This document shows positions 47,470 through 54,511 of a stretch of DNA of 54,511 nucleotides, one piece after another (within the stretch, counting starts at the first letter, position 1; the number at the start of each line of letters is the position of its first letter). The position numbers and the translations under genes were made by a program. The notes beneath the pieces are model-generated. The model was not told the DNA's origin. It made no database searches and saw only the letters and a program-made list of their open reading frames with translations. The DNA comes from JAXIPB01 sp045403155 (lineage in GTDB: Bacteria > Actinomycetota > Actinomycetes > Mycobacteriales > Micromonosporaceae): NCBI GenBank assembly GCA_045403155.1, contig JAXIPB010000032.1:1-54511 (forward strand). The letters are read 5' to 3'.

Positions 47470-50072
47470 CAGCGGGGGAGCAGTGCGACGTTGTTGCCGC
47501 CGTCGGTGTTGGCCCACGCGAACGGGAAGTATGCCGTGCGGCCCTGGTAGGTCAGGCGCAGCCACTGGTTGCTGTTGCGACCGCCCCACGGCCGCGCGTC
47601 CACATTGTCCGACGCTACGTGGCACTGCGGCGTGAATTGGTTACCGGCTCTGAAGCGACCCACGGCGTTGCCGGGATTGGACTGGCTGGGCACCGAGTAG
47701 ACGTAGATGCCGGTGCCGCAGTAACCGGTGTCTCCACAGATGACGGTGGCCCTCAGCTGCGATGTGGCCCGCGAGCCGGTCGCGGTTGCGGCGCCGGCCG
47801 CGGTCGTAACGGAGACCGTGTAGGAGTACGAGTTGTTGGGCCAAAGCCCGTTGACGGTGAGCGTCAGCGGTGCGGTCGTGCACGCCGCCTGTGTCGCGCC
47901 GGCGCCCGCGATCTTGACTCGGCAGAGGGCCGCGCCGCCCTTGTTGTTTGGCGTGAACGTGACGCTGACCGAGTTGTAGCCGGCACGGCTTCCGGTGAGG
48001 GTCAGGCTCGGAACGCCCATGGTGCGGGCCGTCGCGGTGACGCCCGGACCGTTGCCGGCGGCGTTGACGGCGTGCACGGTCAGCCGCACCGGCGTGTCGT
48101 CGGCGAAGCCGGTGACCGTGGCCGTCGTACCAGTGACCTCGATGGGGCCAGTGCCGGCGTCAACGACGTACTTCTCGATGGGGCGTCCATTGTCGACGGC
48201 GGCCTGCCAGGTCACCCGCACGGCGCCGCGCTGGCCCGGATCGGTTGCCGCCGCGAGGTTGCGCGGCGGTCCCGGCGCGGCGAACGGGACGACGGTATTG
48301 CTCGCGGGCGAGGGCGGGCTACCGGCGTTGCGGTCGTTGACGGCGACGACCGTGAACGCGTACTGCGTGCCGTACGTCAGTGAGCCTTTCGGGATGACCA
48401 TGCGGGTCCTGGTCACGGAGCCGACCGTCGCCTGAACACCGCCGCTGACCGCGGTCACCACGTACGACCGGATCTTGCGGCCCTGCCCATTGGCGGCCGG
48501 CCAGGTGACGTCGACGGTGCCTTCGGGTTTGGCGGTCGCCGTCACCGAGGTGGGTGCGTCGGGCACATCTGCGGTGGGCATCACGGCCGGGCTGGTCGCC
48601 TTCGGCCCGGCGCCGATGCCATTGACCGCGCGCACGGTGAAGCGGTAGGTCTTGGCGTTGGTCAGGCCCTTGATCTCGATCGACCGTTGCTTCGCGCCGA
48701 CGGTGATGGTTTGACCGGCGCCCTGGACCACGTACTTTGTGATCGGGGAGCCGTTGTCGCTGGCCCGTCGCCAGGTGATGCGGGCCGAGGCGTCGCCGGC
48801 GGACGCCTGCACGTTCCGAGGTCTACCGGGGACGGTTTTCGTCGGCTTCGGCGGTTCCGTCACCGGCGGTGGGGGAGGCGGGTCCGCGCCGACGACGCCG
48901 CCCTCGTACTTATCGACCTCCCTGACCACGTGTTTCTGATCAACGACCCGGGCCGTCGATCCGTCTGGGGCGTTGATGAAGAGGTGGCTCTCCCGGACCT
49001 CCAACTCAAGTGCGCCGCCCGCGCTGGGAATGCGGATCTCGTTGACCAGCCTGCCACTCTGGTTGAATTCGTAGACCACACCCGCCCGGGCGTCGGCGCA
49101 GTAGACGCGCCCGGCGAACATGACGGCGGGAGAGAGCGGGCCCGAGCCGGGGACCGTGAACTCGCGCAGCGTCGTGCCGTCAACGACAATTACGCGGCGA
49201 TCCTCGGCGATCGTGATCGGCACCGACGATCCATCGGTGCGACCCGGAAGCAGGGCCGGTTTGTCGAGCCGGACCGCGGTCGACTCGACCTTGTCGCCGC
49301 GTACGGTCAGTAATGCCTGATCGGTGTTGTCGAGAACGGCGACCCCGTCATCGAGGGACGAGAGCAAAAGATCGTGTCCCGGCGCGGCGACGGGGATCGT
49401 GCGCAGAACCTTTGGACTGGCACCGTTGGCGCCGGCAGCGATCGCGACGACCGTGCCCTCGGTCGGTACGCCGATCCACAATGTACCCTTGCCGTCGAAG
49501 CCGCCGGGCGTGATGCCGTTGGGCAGCGCGATCGCGTCGCCGGTCGGGGCGAGGCTGCGGGGGTCCAGTTGGCGGACCTGGCCCTGCACACTATCGATCA
49601 CGAACGCGGTGTCGCCGTCGAGGGCGACGCTGACGCCGAGACCCGGCGTTGTCGGCATCACGGCGCTGATCTGCAGCGTCGTCAGGTCGAGGGCGCTGAC
49701 CTGGCCGGTGTCGAGGTCGCGCAGGATCAGGTACGCATCGGTCTGCGAGATGTGGATCTCATGGTTTCGCGCGTCCTTGATCCTCGTTCGGGTGTCGACC
49801 CGGGCCGTGATGCCGTTGACGCGGTCGACCTCGCCTCGGCTCGAACTCCACAGCCACGACGTGGCATCGAAGTTGGCGACGGCGGTTTCGGCGGCCCCCG
49901 CACCGAGGACGGTGAGCCCGATCGCGACGACGAGTGCGATGGCCGTGGTCAGACTGACGACAATGCCGCGCCTCGCCGGCTCCGCGCTGGGCTCGCGTTT
50001 CGTAACGGCATTGGCGTCGAAGCTGTTCCCTATATCGATCGCTTCGCGCGGCTGCCGCCCGTTGTCGCCCAT
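47466..50072 (-). CDS. Membrane-anchored beta-propeller and fibronectin type III protein
   Basis: The 868-aa protein has a cytoplasmic N-terminus of about 36 residues, one membrane span (VVSLTTAIALVVAIGLTVLG), and a domain of about 340 residues with repeated LDLTTLQIS/LDPRSLAP-like blades suggesting a propeller. A Pro-rich linker follows, then three or four Fn3 domains (about 415-780; RPRNVQASAGDASARITW marks the first), and a C-terminal SH3-like module with several cysteines (ICGDTGYCGTGIYVYS). GGGAG lies 8 nt before the ATG. The architecture suits an outer-face scaffold or wall-associated protein. The next gene upstream is a probable partner. Confidence 0.82.
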   Translation of the reverse strand: MGDNGRQPREAIDIGNSFDANAVTKREPSAEPARRGIVVSLTTAIALVVAIGLTVLGAGAAETAVANFDATSWLWSSSRGEVDRVNGITARVDTRTRIKDARNHEIHISQTDAYLILRDLDTGQVSALDLTTLQISAVMPTTPGLGVSVALDGDTAFVIDSVQGQVRQLDPRSLAPTGDAIALPNGITPGGFDGKGTLWIGVPTEGTVVAIAAGANGASPKVLRTIPVAAPGHDLLLSSLDDGVAVLDNTDQALLTVRGDKVESTAVRLDKPALLPGRTDGSSVPITIAEDRRVIVVDGTTLREFTVPGSGPLSPAVMFAGRVYCADARAGVVYEFNQSGRLVNEIRIPSAGGALELEVRESHLFINAPDGSTARVVDQKHVVREVDKYEGGVVGADPPPPPPVTEPPKPTKTVPGRPRNVQASAGDASARITWRRASDNGSPITKYVVQGAGQTITVGAKQRSIEIKGLTNAKTYRFTVRAVNGIGAGPKATSPAVMPTADVPDAPTSVTATAKPEGTVDVTWPAANGQGRKIRSYVVTAVSGGVQATVGSVTRTRMVIPKGSLTYGTQYAFTVVAVNDRNAGSPPSPASNTVVPFAAPGPPRNLAAATDPGQRGAVRVTWQAAVDNGRPIEKYVVDAGTGPIEVTGTTATVTGFADDTPVRLTVHAVNAAGNGPGVTATARTMGVPSLTLTGSRAGYNSVSVTFTPNNKGGAALCRVKIAGAGATQAACTTAPLTLTVNGLWPNNSYSYTVSVTTAAGAATATGSRATSQLRATVICGDTGYCGTGIYVYSVPSQSNPGNAVGRFRAGNQFTPQCHVASDNVDARPWGGRNSNQWLRLTYQGRTAYFPFAWANTDGGNNVALLPRC

Positions 50073-50155
50073 CCAGATTGCTCCCTCGCCTTGGCCGCCC
50101 GGGGCTCAGCCCACGACGCGTCGCCATCATAGGTGGTCGATGCGATGACTGCTAC

Positions 50156-51364
50156 CTACGACGCGCTCACTGTGGATAACCGGTGTGTGCATGTCCGCAT
50201 GCTGGGCACGATCGTGTCGGCGGACCACACGGCGGCCACGGTGAAGCAGTAGTCATACCGATCGTTGAGGCCATAGATCGTCGACGTCGTTCGTCCCGCG
50301 GGCACTGTCTCCAATGGAGCCGATGTCGCGTCGATGCGGCCGCCCGCCACGATGAATGGGATCAGCCCAGCACCCGGGTCCGTCCAGGTCAACGCGACGG
50401 AGCCGCCATTGTCGGTCAACGCCACGCCCGTGGGCGCCGGAGCCGTGGAGATGGCGGCGGGGGGCGCGGCGGACGGCCGCGCCGTCACGCCGCTGGCCGG
50501 CGGCGCTGTCACCCCAGCGGCCGGTTCCCGGGCCGGTAGGAACAACTGGACGGCCACGACCGCCGCCGCGATGAACGCCGCCGCGCCGAGCGACGCGACC
50601 AGCGCCAGGCCGCCCCGGTTGGTACGACGTCGCTGGCGTGGGCTGGTGCGCCGTGGCATCGCCCGGCGGCCCACCACGTCGTGGTACTCGCGCGGCGGCG
50701 GCTCGACCACATAGACGTCATCCGCCTGCGGTAACCGCTGGTACACGCCCGGGGCCGAGGGGGTGTAGGTCGGCGCGTACCCGGGCTCGTCGCCGGGCTC
50801 GTCGCTGGATGGCGGCGGATCCGGTACGGAGGCTTGTCCGTCCTGGGTAGCGAACTCCTTCGGCCCCCAGGGCTGGGTGGCAGCCGGCGCCCCGCTGAGG
50901 CGTTGCCGGGCACCACGGACGGCTGGGTGATCCGGCCCGAGAACCCTTGACCCGACGTCGGCGAGATGCCAGTCGTAGGCCTCAGTCGGCTCGCCGAGGC
51001 GATGGCTGACCGCGGCGAGGCGGCCCTCGATCGACAGCGATGTGGCGTGATCCGGTCCGCCAGCGATCACGATGATCCCGTACGCCCGGCGCAGCTGAGC
51101 CTGGGCCTCGGTGACGTTGCCGAGGCTCCGAGCGATCGTCGCGAGGTCGACCATGAGCGGGGCCAAGGCGGGATGATCTCGGCCGATCCGCAGCTCCCCG
51201 GCCGCGAGCGCGTCCTCAAGGAGCCCGCGGGCGCCGGTCAGTTCGCCCGCCTCGGCGCGGTGGCGGGCCTGGGCGTGCGCCGCCGCCAACGTCTGGCCCG
51301 GCCCGGCGGTCTCATCCTGCACAGCACTCTGATCGGGCGCGGCCGTGGCAGACATGTCCGTCAT
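50156..51364 (-). CDS. TPR protein with membrane span and external Fn3-like domain
   Basis: The 402-aa protein has N-terminal TPR-like helices (about residues 25-155; HRLGEPTEAYDWHLADVGSRVLGPDHP recalls TPR_10/12), a disordered Pro-rich stretch, a basic patch, one membrane span (GGLALVASLGAAAFIAAAVVAVQLFL, about residue 255), and an external Fn3-like domain (PTGVALTDNGGSVALTWTDPG) with two late cysteines. The TPR part would be cytoplasmic and the Fn3 part outside. It precedes the beta-propeller/Fn3 gene by 83 bp on the same strand, so the two likely act together. Start may be three codons later. Confidence 0.8.
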   Translation of the reverse strand: MTDMSATAAPDQSAVQDETAGPGQTLAAAHAQARHRAEAGELTGARGLLEDALAAGELRIGRDHPALAPLMVDLATIARSLGNVTEAQAQLRRAYGIIVIAGGPDHATSLSIEGRLAAVSHRLGEPTEAYDWHLADVGSRVLGPDHPAVRGARQRLSGAPAATQPWGPKEFATQDGQASVPDPPPSSDEPGDEPGYAPTYTPSAPGVYQRLPQADDVYVVEPPPREYHDVVGRRAMPRRTSPRQRRRTNRGGLALVASLGAAAFIAAAVVAVQLFLPAREPAAGVTAPPASGVTARPSAAPPAAISTAPAPTGVALTDNGGSVALTWTDPGAGLIPFIVAGGRIDATSAPLETVPAGRTTSTIYGLNDRYDYCFTVAAVWSADTIVPSMRTCTHRLSTVSAS

Positions 51365-51407
51365 GCTGCCTGCTGTAGAAGCGCCGCGCTACCCGTGCCG
51401 ATCGTCC

Positions 51408-51416
51408 TGTGGATAA
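51408..51416 (-). promoter_or_regulatory. DnaA-box-like site upstream of the TPR gene
   Basis: TGTGGATAA, the complement of TTATCCACA, lies 44 bp before the start at 51364. Another exact copy is at 50171-50179, within the last codons of the same gene. A link to DnaA is only suggested by the motif. Confidence 0.3.
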
Positions 51417-51464
51417 CGACCTGGCCAACCCCGCTCGGTCGCGCCCGCCGAGAGCGAGTACATT

Positions 51465-51494
51465 GTTGCCTCGTTGCCTCGTTGCCTCGTTGCC
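51465..51494. repeat. 8-bp tandem repeat near the tRNA gene
   Basis: TTGCCTCG is repeated three times with a partial fourth, about 55 bp before tRNA-Leu. A TTGCCTCGTTGC copy recurs at about 54055 near the repeat array. Confidence 0.7.
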
Positions 51495-51548
51495 CGGGGT
51501 CGGGTGGTCGGCGGAGTGCTGGCCGGACTCGGTACGATGGGTCGTCAC

Positions 51549-51632
51549 GTCGGAGTGGCGGAATGGCAGACGCGCTAGCTTGAGGTGCTAGTGCCCTTAG
51601 CGGGCGTGGGGGTTCAAGTCCCCCCTCCGACA
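51549..51632 (+). tRNA. tRNA-Leu (anticodon GAG)
   Basis: Acceptor arms GTCGGAG (51549) and CTCCGAC (51625-51631) pair fully, followed by discriminator A. The anticodon stem CTAGC/GCTAG holds the loop TTGAGGT, giving anticodon GAG for leucine. A type II variable arm (GCCC...GGGC) and a T arm with GGGGG-TTCAAGT-CCCCC complete the cloverleaf. CCA is not encoded. The gene is followed by integrase sequences, so its 3' end may be an attachment site. Confidence 0.95.
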
Positions 51633-51789
51633 CATTTTCGTGGCATCCCTGCGCAAGGCAGGGGTTCATGTGGCCGACGCTAGTTCGCTTTATGGCCGGT
51701 GGTCAAGCGACTCGCCAGCTGTCGGCGTTGCCGTTGGCCGGCGAGTGTGCCCACTCGGGGATTGCGCCCAGGGTGCGTTCTCGCGCTCC

Positions 51790-52200
51790 TCCGCACGGTA
51801 GGTCCGCATCGACCGGCTCCGACCCGGGCCACAGCGGGGCCATCCACGTCGGCATCGACGAACGCAACACCAGGATCGTCATCATGCGCGCCAGCCCCGA
51901 CCCGGCCAAGCGGGCCCGACGTCAAGGGCGGGTGGTCGGCGACACCGCACCCACGCCACCCCGCGCATGGTGCTCAACGACGCCATCTGCCGCTACCGGA
52001 GCATCGACACCAACCCGGCGCTGAGGGTGGAAATCCCGCCGCCAAGGCGCTCAAGTCCATGGAGTGGACCGCCGAAAGGGTCGCCACTTGGAAGAACACC
52101 GGCAAGACCACCGGCCCCCGTCATCGTGTGGACCCCGCAGCAGATGGGTGCGTTCCTCGACAGGATCACCTTGCTGACCACGGGTACCGCGGCAGGGGCG
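51790..52200 (+). pseudogene. Decayed tyrosine integrase (pSAM2/SMLP-like)
   Basis: Fragments in different frames match the core-binding and linker regions of actinomycete element integrases: IDERNTRIVIMRASPDPAKRAR, then MVLNDAICRYRSIDTNPALRVEIPP, then after a frameshift near 52035 KSMEWTAERVATWKNTGKT, and after another near 52110 PVIVWTPQQMGAFLDRI. The catalytic domain is missing. It lies on the same strand as, and 150 bp after, the tRNA, a usual integrase position. It is probably the trace of an earlier element. Confidence 0.8.
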
Positions 52201-52282
52201 GTAGGCCATCAAGCCAGATCATCGATAGTGGGGGTTCCACCACTCGGCGAGGGCCGGCGCTGGTGGGCGTTTGAGGAGTCGA

Positions 52283-53317
52283 TTAAGGCCGTCCGCATGG
52301 GGCCAACGGATGGGGTTCGCCAGTGAGCGCTGCGACCGCGGCGGCGACCTCGTACACGTCGGCGCGGACGTAGGTCGAGGTAGTGCCGGCGTCGTTTCTT
52401 CCGCTGTGTCCGGCGAACGCCCTTGCCACGGCGTAGCCGAAGTTGCGTTCGACCCAGGTTAGGGTGGTGTGGCGCAGCCAGTGTGTGCTGATCTGTTGGG
52501 CGGCCACCCAGGGCAGGTGCTTGCCGAGCCGCTGCCACAGGTGGTCATAGCGGCGGGCCGTGATCGGTTGCCCGGTGCGGTAGCGCAGTAGTTGATCGTC
52601 CGCGTCGCCTGGGCCGCGCTCCCCAGCGTGCGTGAGCAGGTGGTGCATCAAGGTCGGGGAGACGGGCTGCCACCTAACGGTTTCGCCCTTCTCGCGTAGC
52701 CGGATCAGGCACTGTTCGCTGTCAAGATCGGAGCGGCGAAGAGCGAGCGCACCGCCGCGCCGGCACGCGGTCTCGGTGTGGAGCCTCAGTAAAAGCGAGT
52801 CCAGTTCGGGATCGTTACCCGTGATCGCGGACACCTCAATGATCTTGGCCAGCTGTGGGTCCGGCAACGCCCGGCGGGTGCTGGCGAGCCGGGGCGGCTT
52901 CGCCACGCGTGTCGCTGGATTGTCGTTGTCTGACATCAGGCCGTCCGTCACGGCGTGGCGGTAGACGCACCGTAGCGCGGCGATGGTGTGTTCGGCGGCT
53001 GAACGGCCTTCTCGGGCGTTGCGTCGGGCGATGGCGCCGGCTTTGACGCGCTCGGCGAGTTGCTTGATTTCCAGCGGGGTCGGTTCGTCCAGTCGCCGCG
53101 GCCCCCAGACCTCCCGAATCCGCTTCCAGTAGCTGCCGTAGGCACGGCGGGTGCCGTCACTGACGGCCTGCGACACGCGGTCGATGTACTCGTCGAACGT
53201 GGGCATCGAGGCTGGCTTTGCCGCGATCCCTAGTAGCTGTTCGGGGGTGATGCCCAGCCGCGCGAGTAACGTACGGACCGCTTCCAGCTCGATTGCGGCG
53301 GGGTGCAAAGCGCTCAT
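52283..53317 (-). CDS. Tyrosine recombinase/integrase
   Basis: The 344-aa recombinase has a SAM-like core-binding domain (about residues 40-145; MPTFDEYIDRVSQAV) and a catalytic domain. The expected residues are the Arg in ETACRRGGALAL, the Lys in LREKGETVRW, H-x-x-R in STHWLRHTTLTW, the second His in AFAGHSGR and the tyrosine in TSTYVRA. It is complete and likely active. Translation is coupled to the upstream AbrB-like gene (ATGA overlap). It faces the tRNA, with a relic integrase between. Confidence 0.9.
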   Translation of the reverse strand: MSALHPAAIELEAVRTLLARLGITPEQLLGIAAKPASMPTFDEYIDRVSQAVSDGTRRAYGSYWKRIREVWGPRRLDEPTPLEIKQLAERVKAGAIARRNAREGRSAAEHTIAALRCVYRHAVTDGLMSDNDNPATRVAKPPRLASTRRALPDPQLAKIIEVSAITGNDPELDSLLLRLHTETACRRGGALALRRSDLDSEQCLIRLREKGETVRWQPVSPTLMHHLLTHAGERGPGDADDQLLRYRTGQPITARRYDHLWQRLGKHLPWVAAQQISTHWLRHTTLTWVERNFGYAVARAFAGHSGRNDAGTTSTYVRADVYEVAAAVAALTGEPHPLAPCGRP

Positions 53318-53823
53318 GCCGAAGTCCGGGTAGCAAGCGATGCGTGGTACGCCGACACCATCGCGTCCACCGCGGACATCGTGTACGCGACCAGGAGGCC
53401 GCGGTCCGGGTGCGCCGCCACGAGGAGCCCGTCGCCGGCCTTGAGCTTCAACGCGTGTCGCAGGTCGGCGGGCAGACGCAGATGTCCGTGCCCAGTGACA
53501 GCCTCACGCCCGCCGCGCTTTGCAGCTACCACGACGGCGCCCGGCAGGACCAACAGCGTGATGGGAAGTCCCGGTGTCCAATGCAGGATCCGTAGGGGCG
53601 ATCTGTCCGCAAGCCGGCCGCGATTGTCGATCGTGGTGACGGTGTAGTCCGCGGAGCCAATTCGCGCCATCGACACCAGCCGCGCCACCGGGAGTCCATG
53701 AATCGGGAGTTGTGCAGGCCGCTCGGCGATGGTCGGGGCCGACCAGAGCTCGTCGGCGAAAAAACCGTCTGCCCGGATCGCGGACAGGACGTCTGCAACC
53801 GACGGCTCGTGAGCCTCGGTCAT
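53314..53823 (-). CDS. AbrB/SpoVT-like DNA-binding domain protein coupled to the integrase
   Basis: The 169-aa protein ends in a swapped-hairpin AbrB-type domain (REAVTGHGHLRLPADLRHALKLKAGDGLLVAA, about residues 100-135) followed by a helix. The first 95 residues are of unknown fold. It overlaps the integrase start by 4 bp, so both are made from one message. It may control recombination or bind DNA in the recombination complex. The ATG at 53823 has no strong ribosome site; an in-frame ATG at 54069, next to the GTGGACCA array, would add 82 residues of low-complexity character and cannot be excluded. Confidence 0.75.
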   Translation of the reverse strand: MTEAHEPSVADVLSAIRADGFFADELWSAPTIAERPAQLPIHGLPVARLVSMARIGSADYTVTTIDNRGRLADRSPLRILHWTPGLPITLLVLPGAVVVAAKRGGREAVTGHGHLRLPADLRHALKLKAGDGLLVAAHPDRGLLVAYTMSAVDAMVSAYHASLATRTSA

Positions 53824-54119
53824 CGTGACGGCCAGGTCAGTCCTCGGCTTCTTCAACGGTGTCGAGCAACCCGTTGTGACCCCCAGCGTCGCCATTGTGG
53901 ATTCGTCATGGCGGACTCCCGATCCCTGGCGCGGAATCGTGGGACGGACGTCATCCGCGATTGGCCGGTCGAGCGGCGCACTGTGTCCACTTTCGAGCGG
54001 CTGGGGCTCAGTGCCGCCGACCGCCTGCGAACCCAACCCTGACCATCTCGCGGTTGCCTCGTTGCTCATCTCGGTGGCCCCCACTCGGCTGCGTGTGCCC
54101 AACACGTTGTCGAGCGGGC
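53824..54119. other. Region upstream of the AbrB-like gene
   Basis: This stretch of about 300 bp is open in the AbrB frame from 54213, so it may be coding if the upstream ATG at 54069 is used. Otherwise I see no feature in it. Confidence 0.4.
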
Positions 54120-54195
54120 GTGGACCAGGCCGTGGACCATCGAGGCATCCCGCGTGGACCACCCGTGGACCACCCGTGGACCACCCGGTGGACCA
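54120..54195. promoter_or_regulatory. Phased array of six GTGGACCA sites
   Basis: GTGGACCA occurs at 54120, 54132, 54154, 54165, 54176 and 54188. Spacings are 12, 22, 11, 11 and 12 bp, so all sites lie on nearly the same face of the helix. In copies 3-5 the site is GTGG-A-CCAC, a small palindrome. This resembles an iteron or cooperative operator for the adjacent AbrB-recombinase unit. Confidence 0.7.
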
Positions 54196-54511
54196 TCCAG
54201 CTGTCAGCATCAATATTTGCCGGCCGAAGTGTCATCAGGACAGCGCGCTATCGGGTGTTCATATCTGACACGAAAGGACAGGCGAGGCTCGCTAAACCGT
54301 GAGTGGGCAGCCGACGACGGCCCGCCGTCCTACCTACCGATTGGTCCCGGTCAGTCCTGCGAACGCGGCCAGAACCTGGCCAGCGCCTGACCCGAACCTG
54401 GCCGGCAAGATCCGCCGCGCGAGGAAGCATGACCCGGACCTGACCCAGCGAGATCGACGAGGCGCTTTGACCTCATCGTGCGCGCTGGGGGCAGCCAACG
54501 CGGGCCGCGGC
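54196..54511. other. Right edge of the window without recognised genes
   Basis: These 316 bp contain short repeats of GAACCTGGCC and GACCCGGACCTGACCC but no convincing reading frame, RNA or second copy of the tRNA 3' end. The integrated element presumably continues beyond the window. Confidence 0.5.

Noticed and set aside
51668..52024. Plus-strand frame of 118 codons after tRNA-Leu as a gene
   Set aside because: It covers only part of a frameshifted integrase relic whose homologous segments are spread over several frames.
54120..54195. CRISPR array
   Set aside because: Repeats are 8-11 bp, with no unique spacers of 30-40 bp and no cas genes.
51549..54511. Complete integrated element with both attachment sites
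   Set aside because: No second copy of the tRNA 3' end is visible before the window ends, so the boundaries cannot be set.

Overview
The window comes from a high-GC actinomycete chromosome. Evidence: strongly GC-biased third codon positions; GTG starts; several genes without a Shine-Dalgarno but with a TAnnnT box 6-9 nt before the start codon (leaderless style); and a gene order (moxR, DUF58, VWA, fabG, inhA-type enoyl reductase, hemH, an Rv1486c-like gene, nfeD, SPFH) that matches the Mycobacterium tuberculosis Rv1479-Rv1488 region as I remember it. I cannot name the genus from sequence alone.

Layout. 1-10.3 kb: a lipoprotein with three Cys-paired repeats, an M24 aminopeptidase divergent from asnB, an NTF2-like protein, two decayed genes (MBL-fold and alpha/beta hydrolase), an MBL hydrolase coupled to an FlK-type thioesterase, a methyltransferase between two copies of a divergent promoter, a sirtuin and a 68-aa Cys protein. 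10.5-28.3 kb: moxR-DUF58-VWA, a 29-aa membrane protein on the other strand, fabG-fabI, two convergent PH-domain membrane proteins, hemH, a UdgX-like uracil-DNA binding protein and the Rv1486c-like gene. An inserted block follows (M36 metalloprotease, serine hydrolase, C39-like protease), then nfeD-SPFH. 28.5-38.2 kb: membrane protein, AbiEi/DUF559-like protein with a shifted C-terminus, SpoU-type RNA methyltransferase, ABC sugar importer without its own ATPase, PolA-like polymerase and NUDIX hydrolase. 38.3-45.1 kb: a molybdenum hydroxylase locus (MocA-like, XdhC, CoxS, CoxL form II, CoxM, CoxG). 45.2-51.4 kb: YdjM-like membrane hydrolase, glutaredoxin-thioredoxin reductase fusion, and two membrane-anchored extracytoplasmic proteins (beta-propeller/Fn3 and TPR/Fn3). 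51.5 kb to the end: tRNA-Leu(GAG), a decayed integrase, then an AbrB-like gene coupled to an intact tyrosine recombinase, preceded by a phased array of GTGGACCA repeats. This looks like an integration hotspot whose far end lies outside the window.

The gaps are unusually structured. A dispersed element of about 60 bp built on GATCATGA...TCATGATC occurs four times, with a fifth relic. A second family of hairpins built on GCAAGTGT/ACTCGCCC occurs at least five times. Tandem repeats with 15, 18, 27 or 45 bp periods occur both between genes and in frame within at least five genes. The clearest evolutionary event is a 76-bp divergent leaderless promoter present in two copies around the methyltransferase. 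Each copy has lost the element for the gene it no longer serves.
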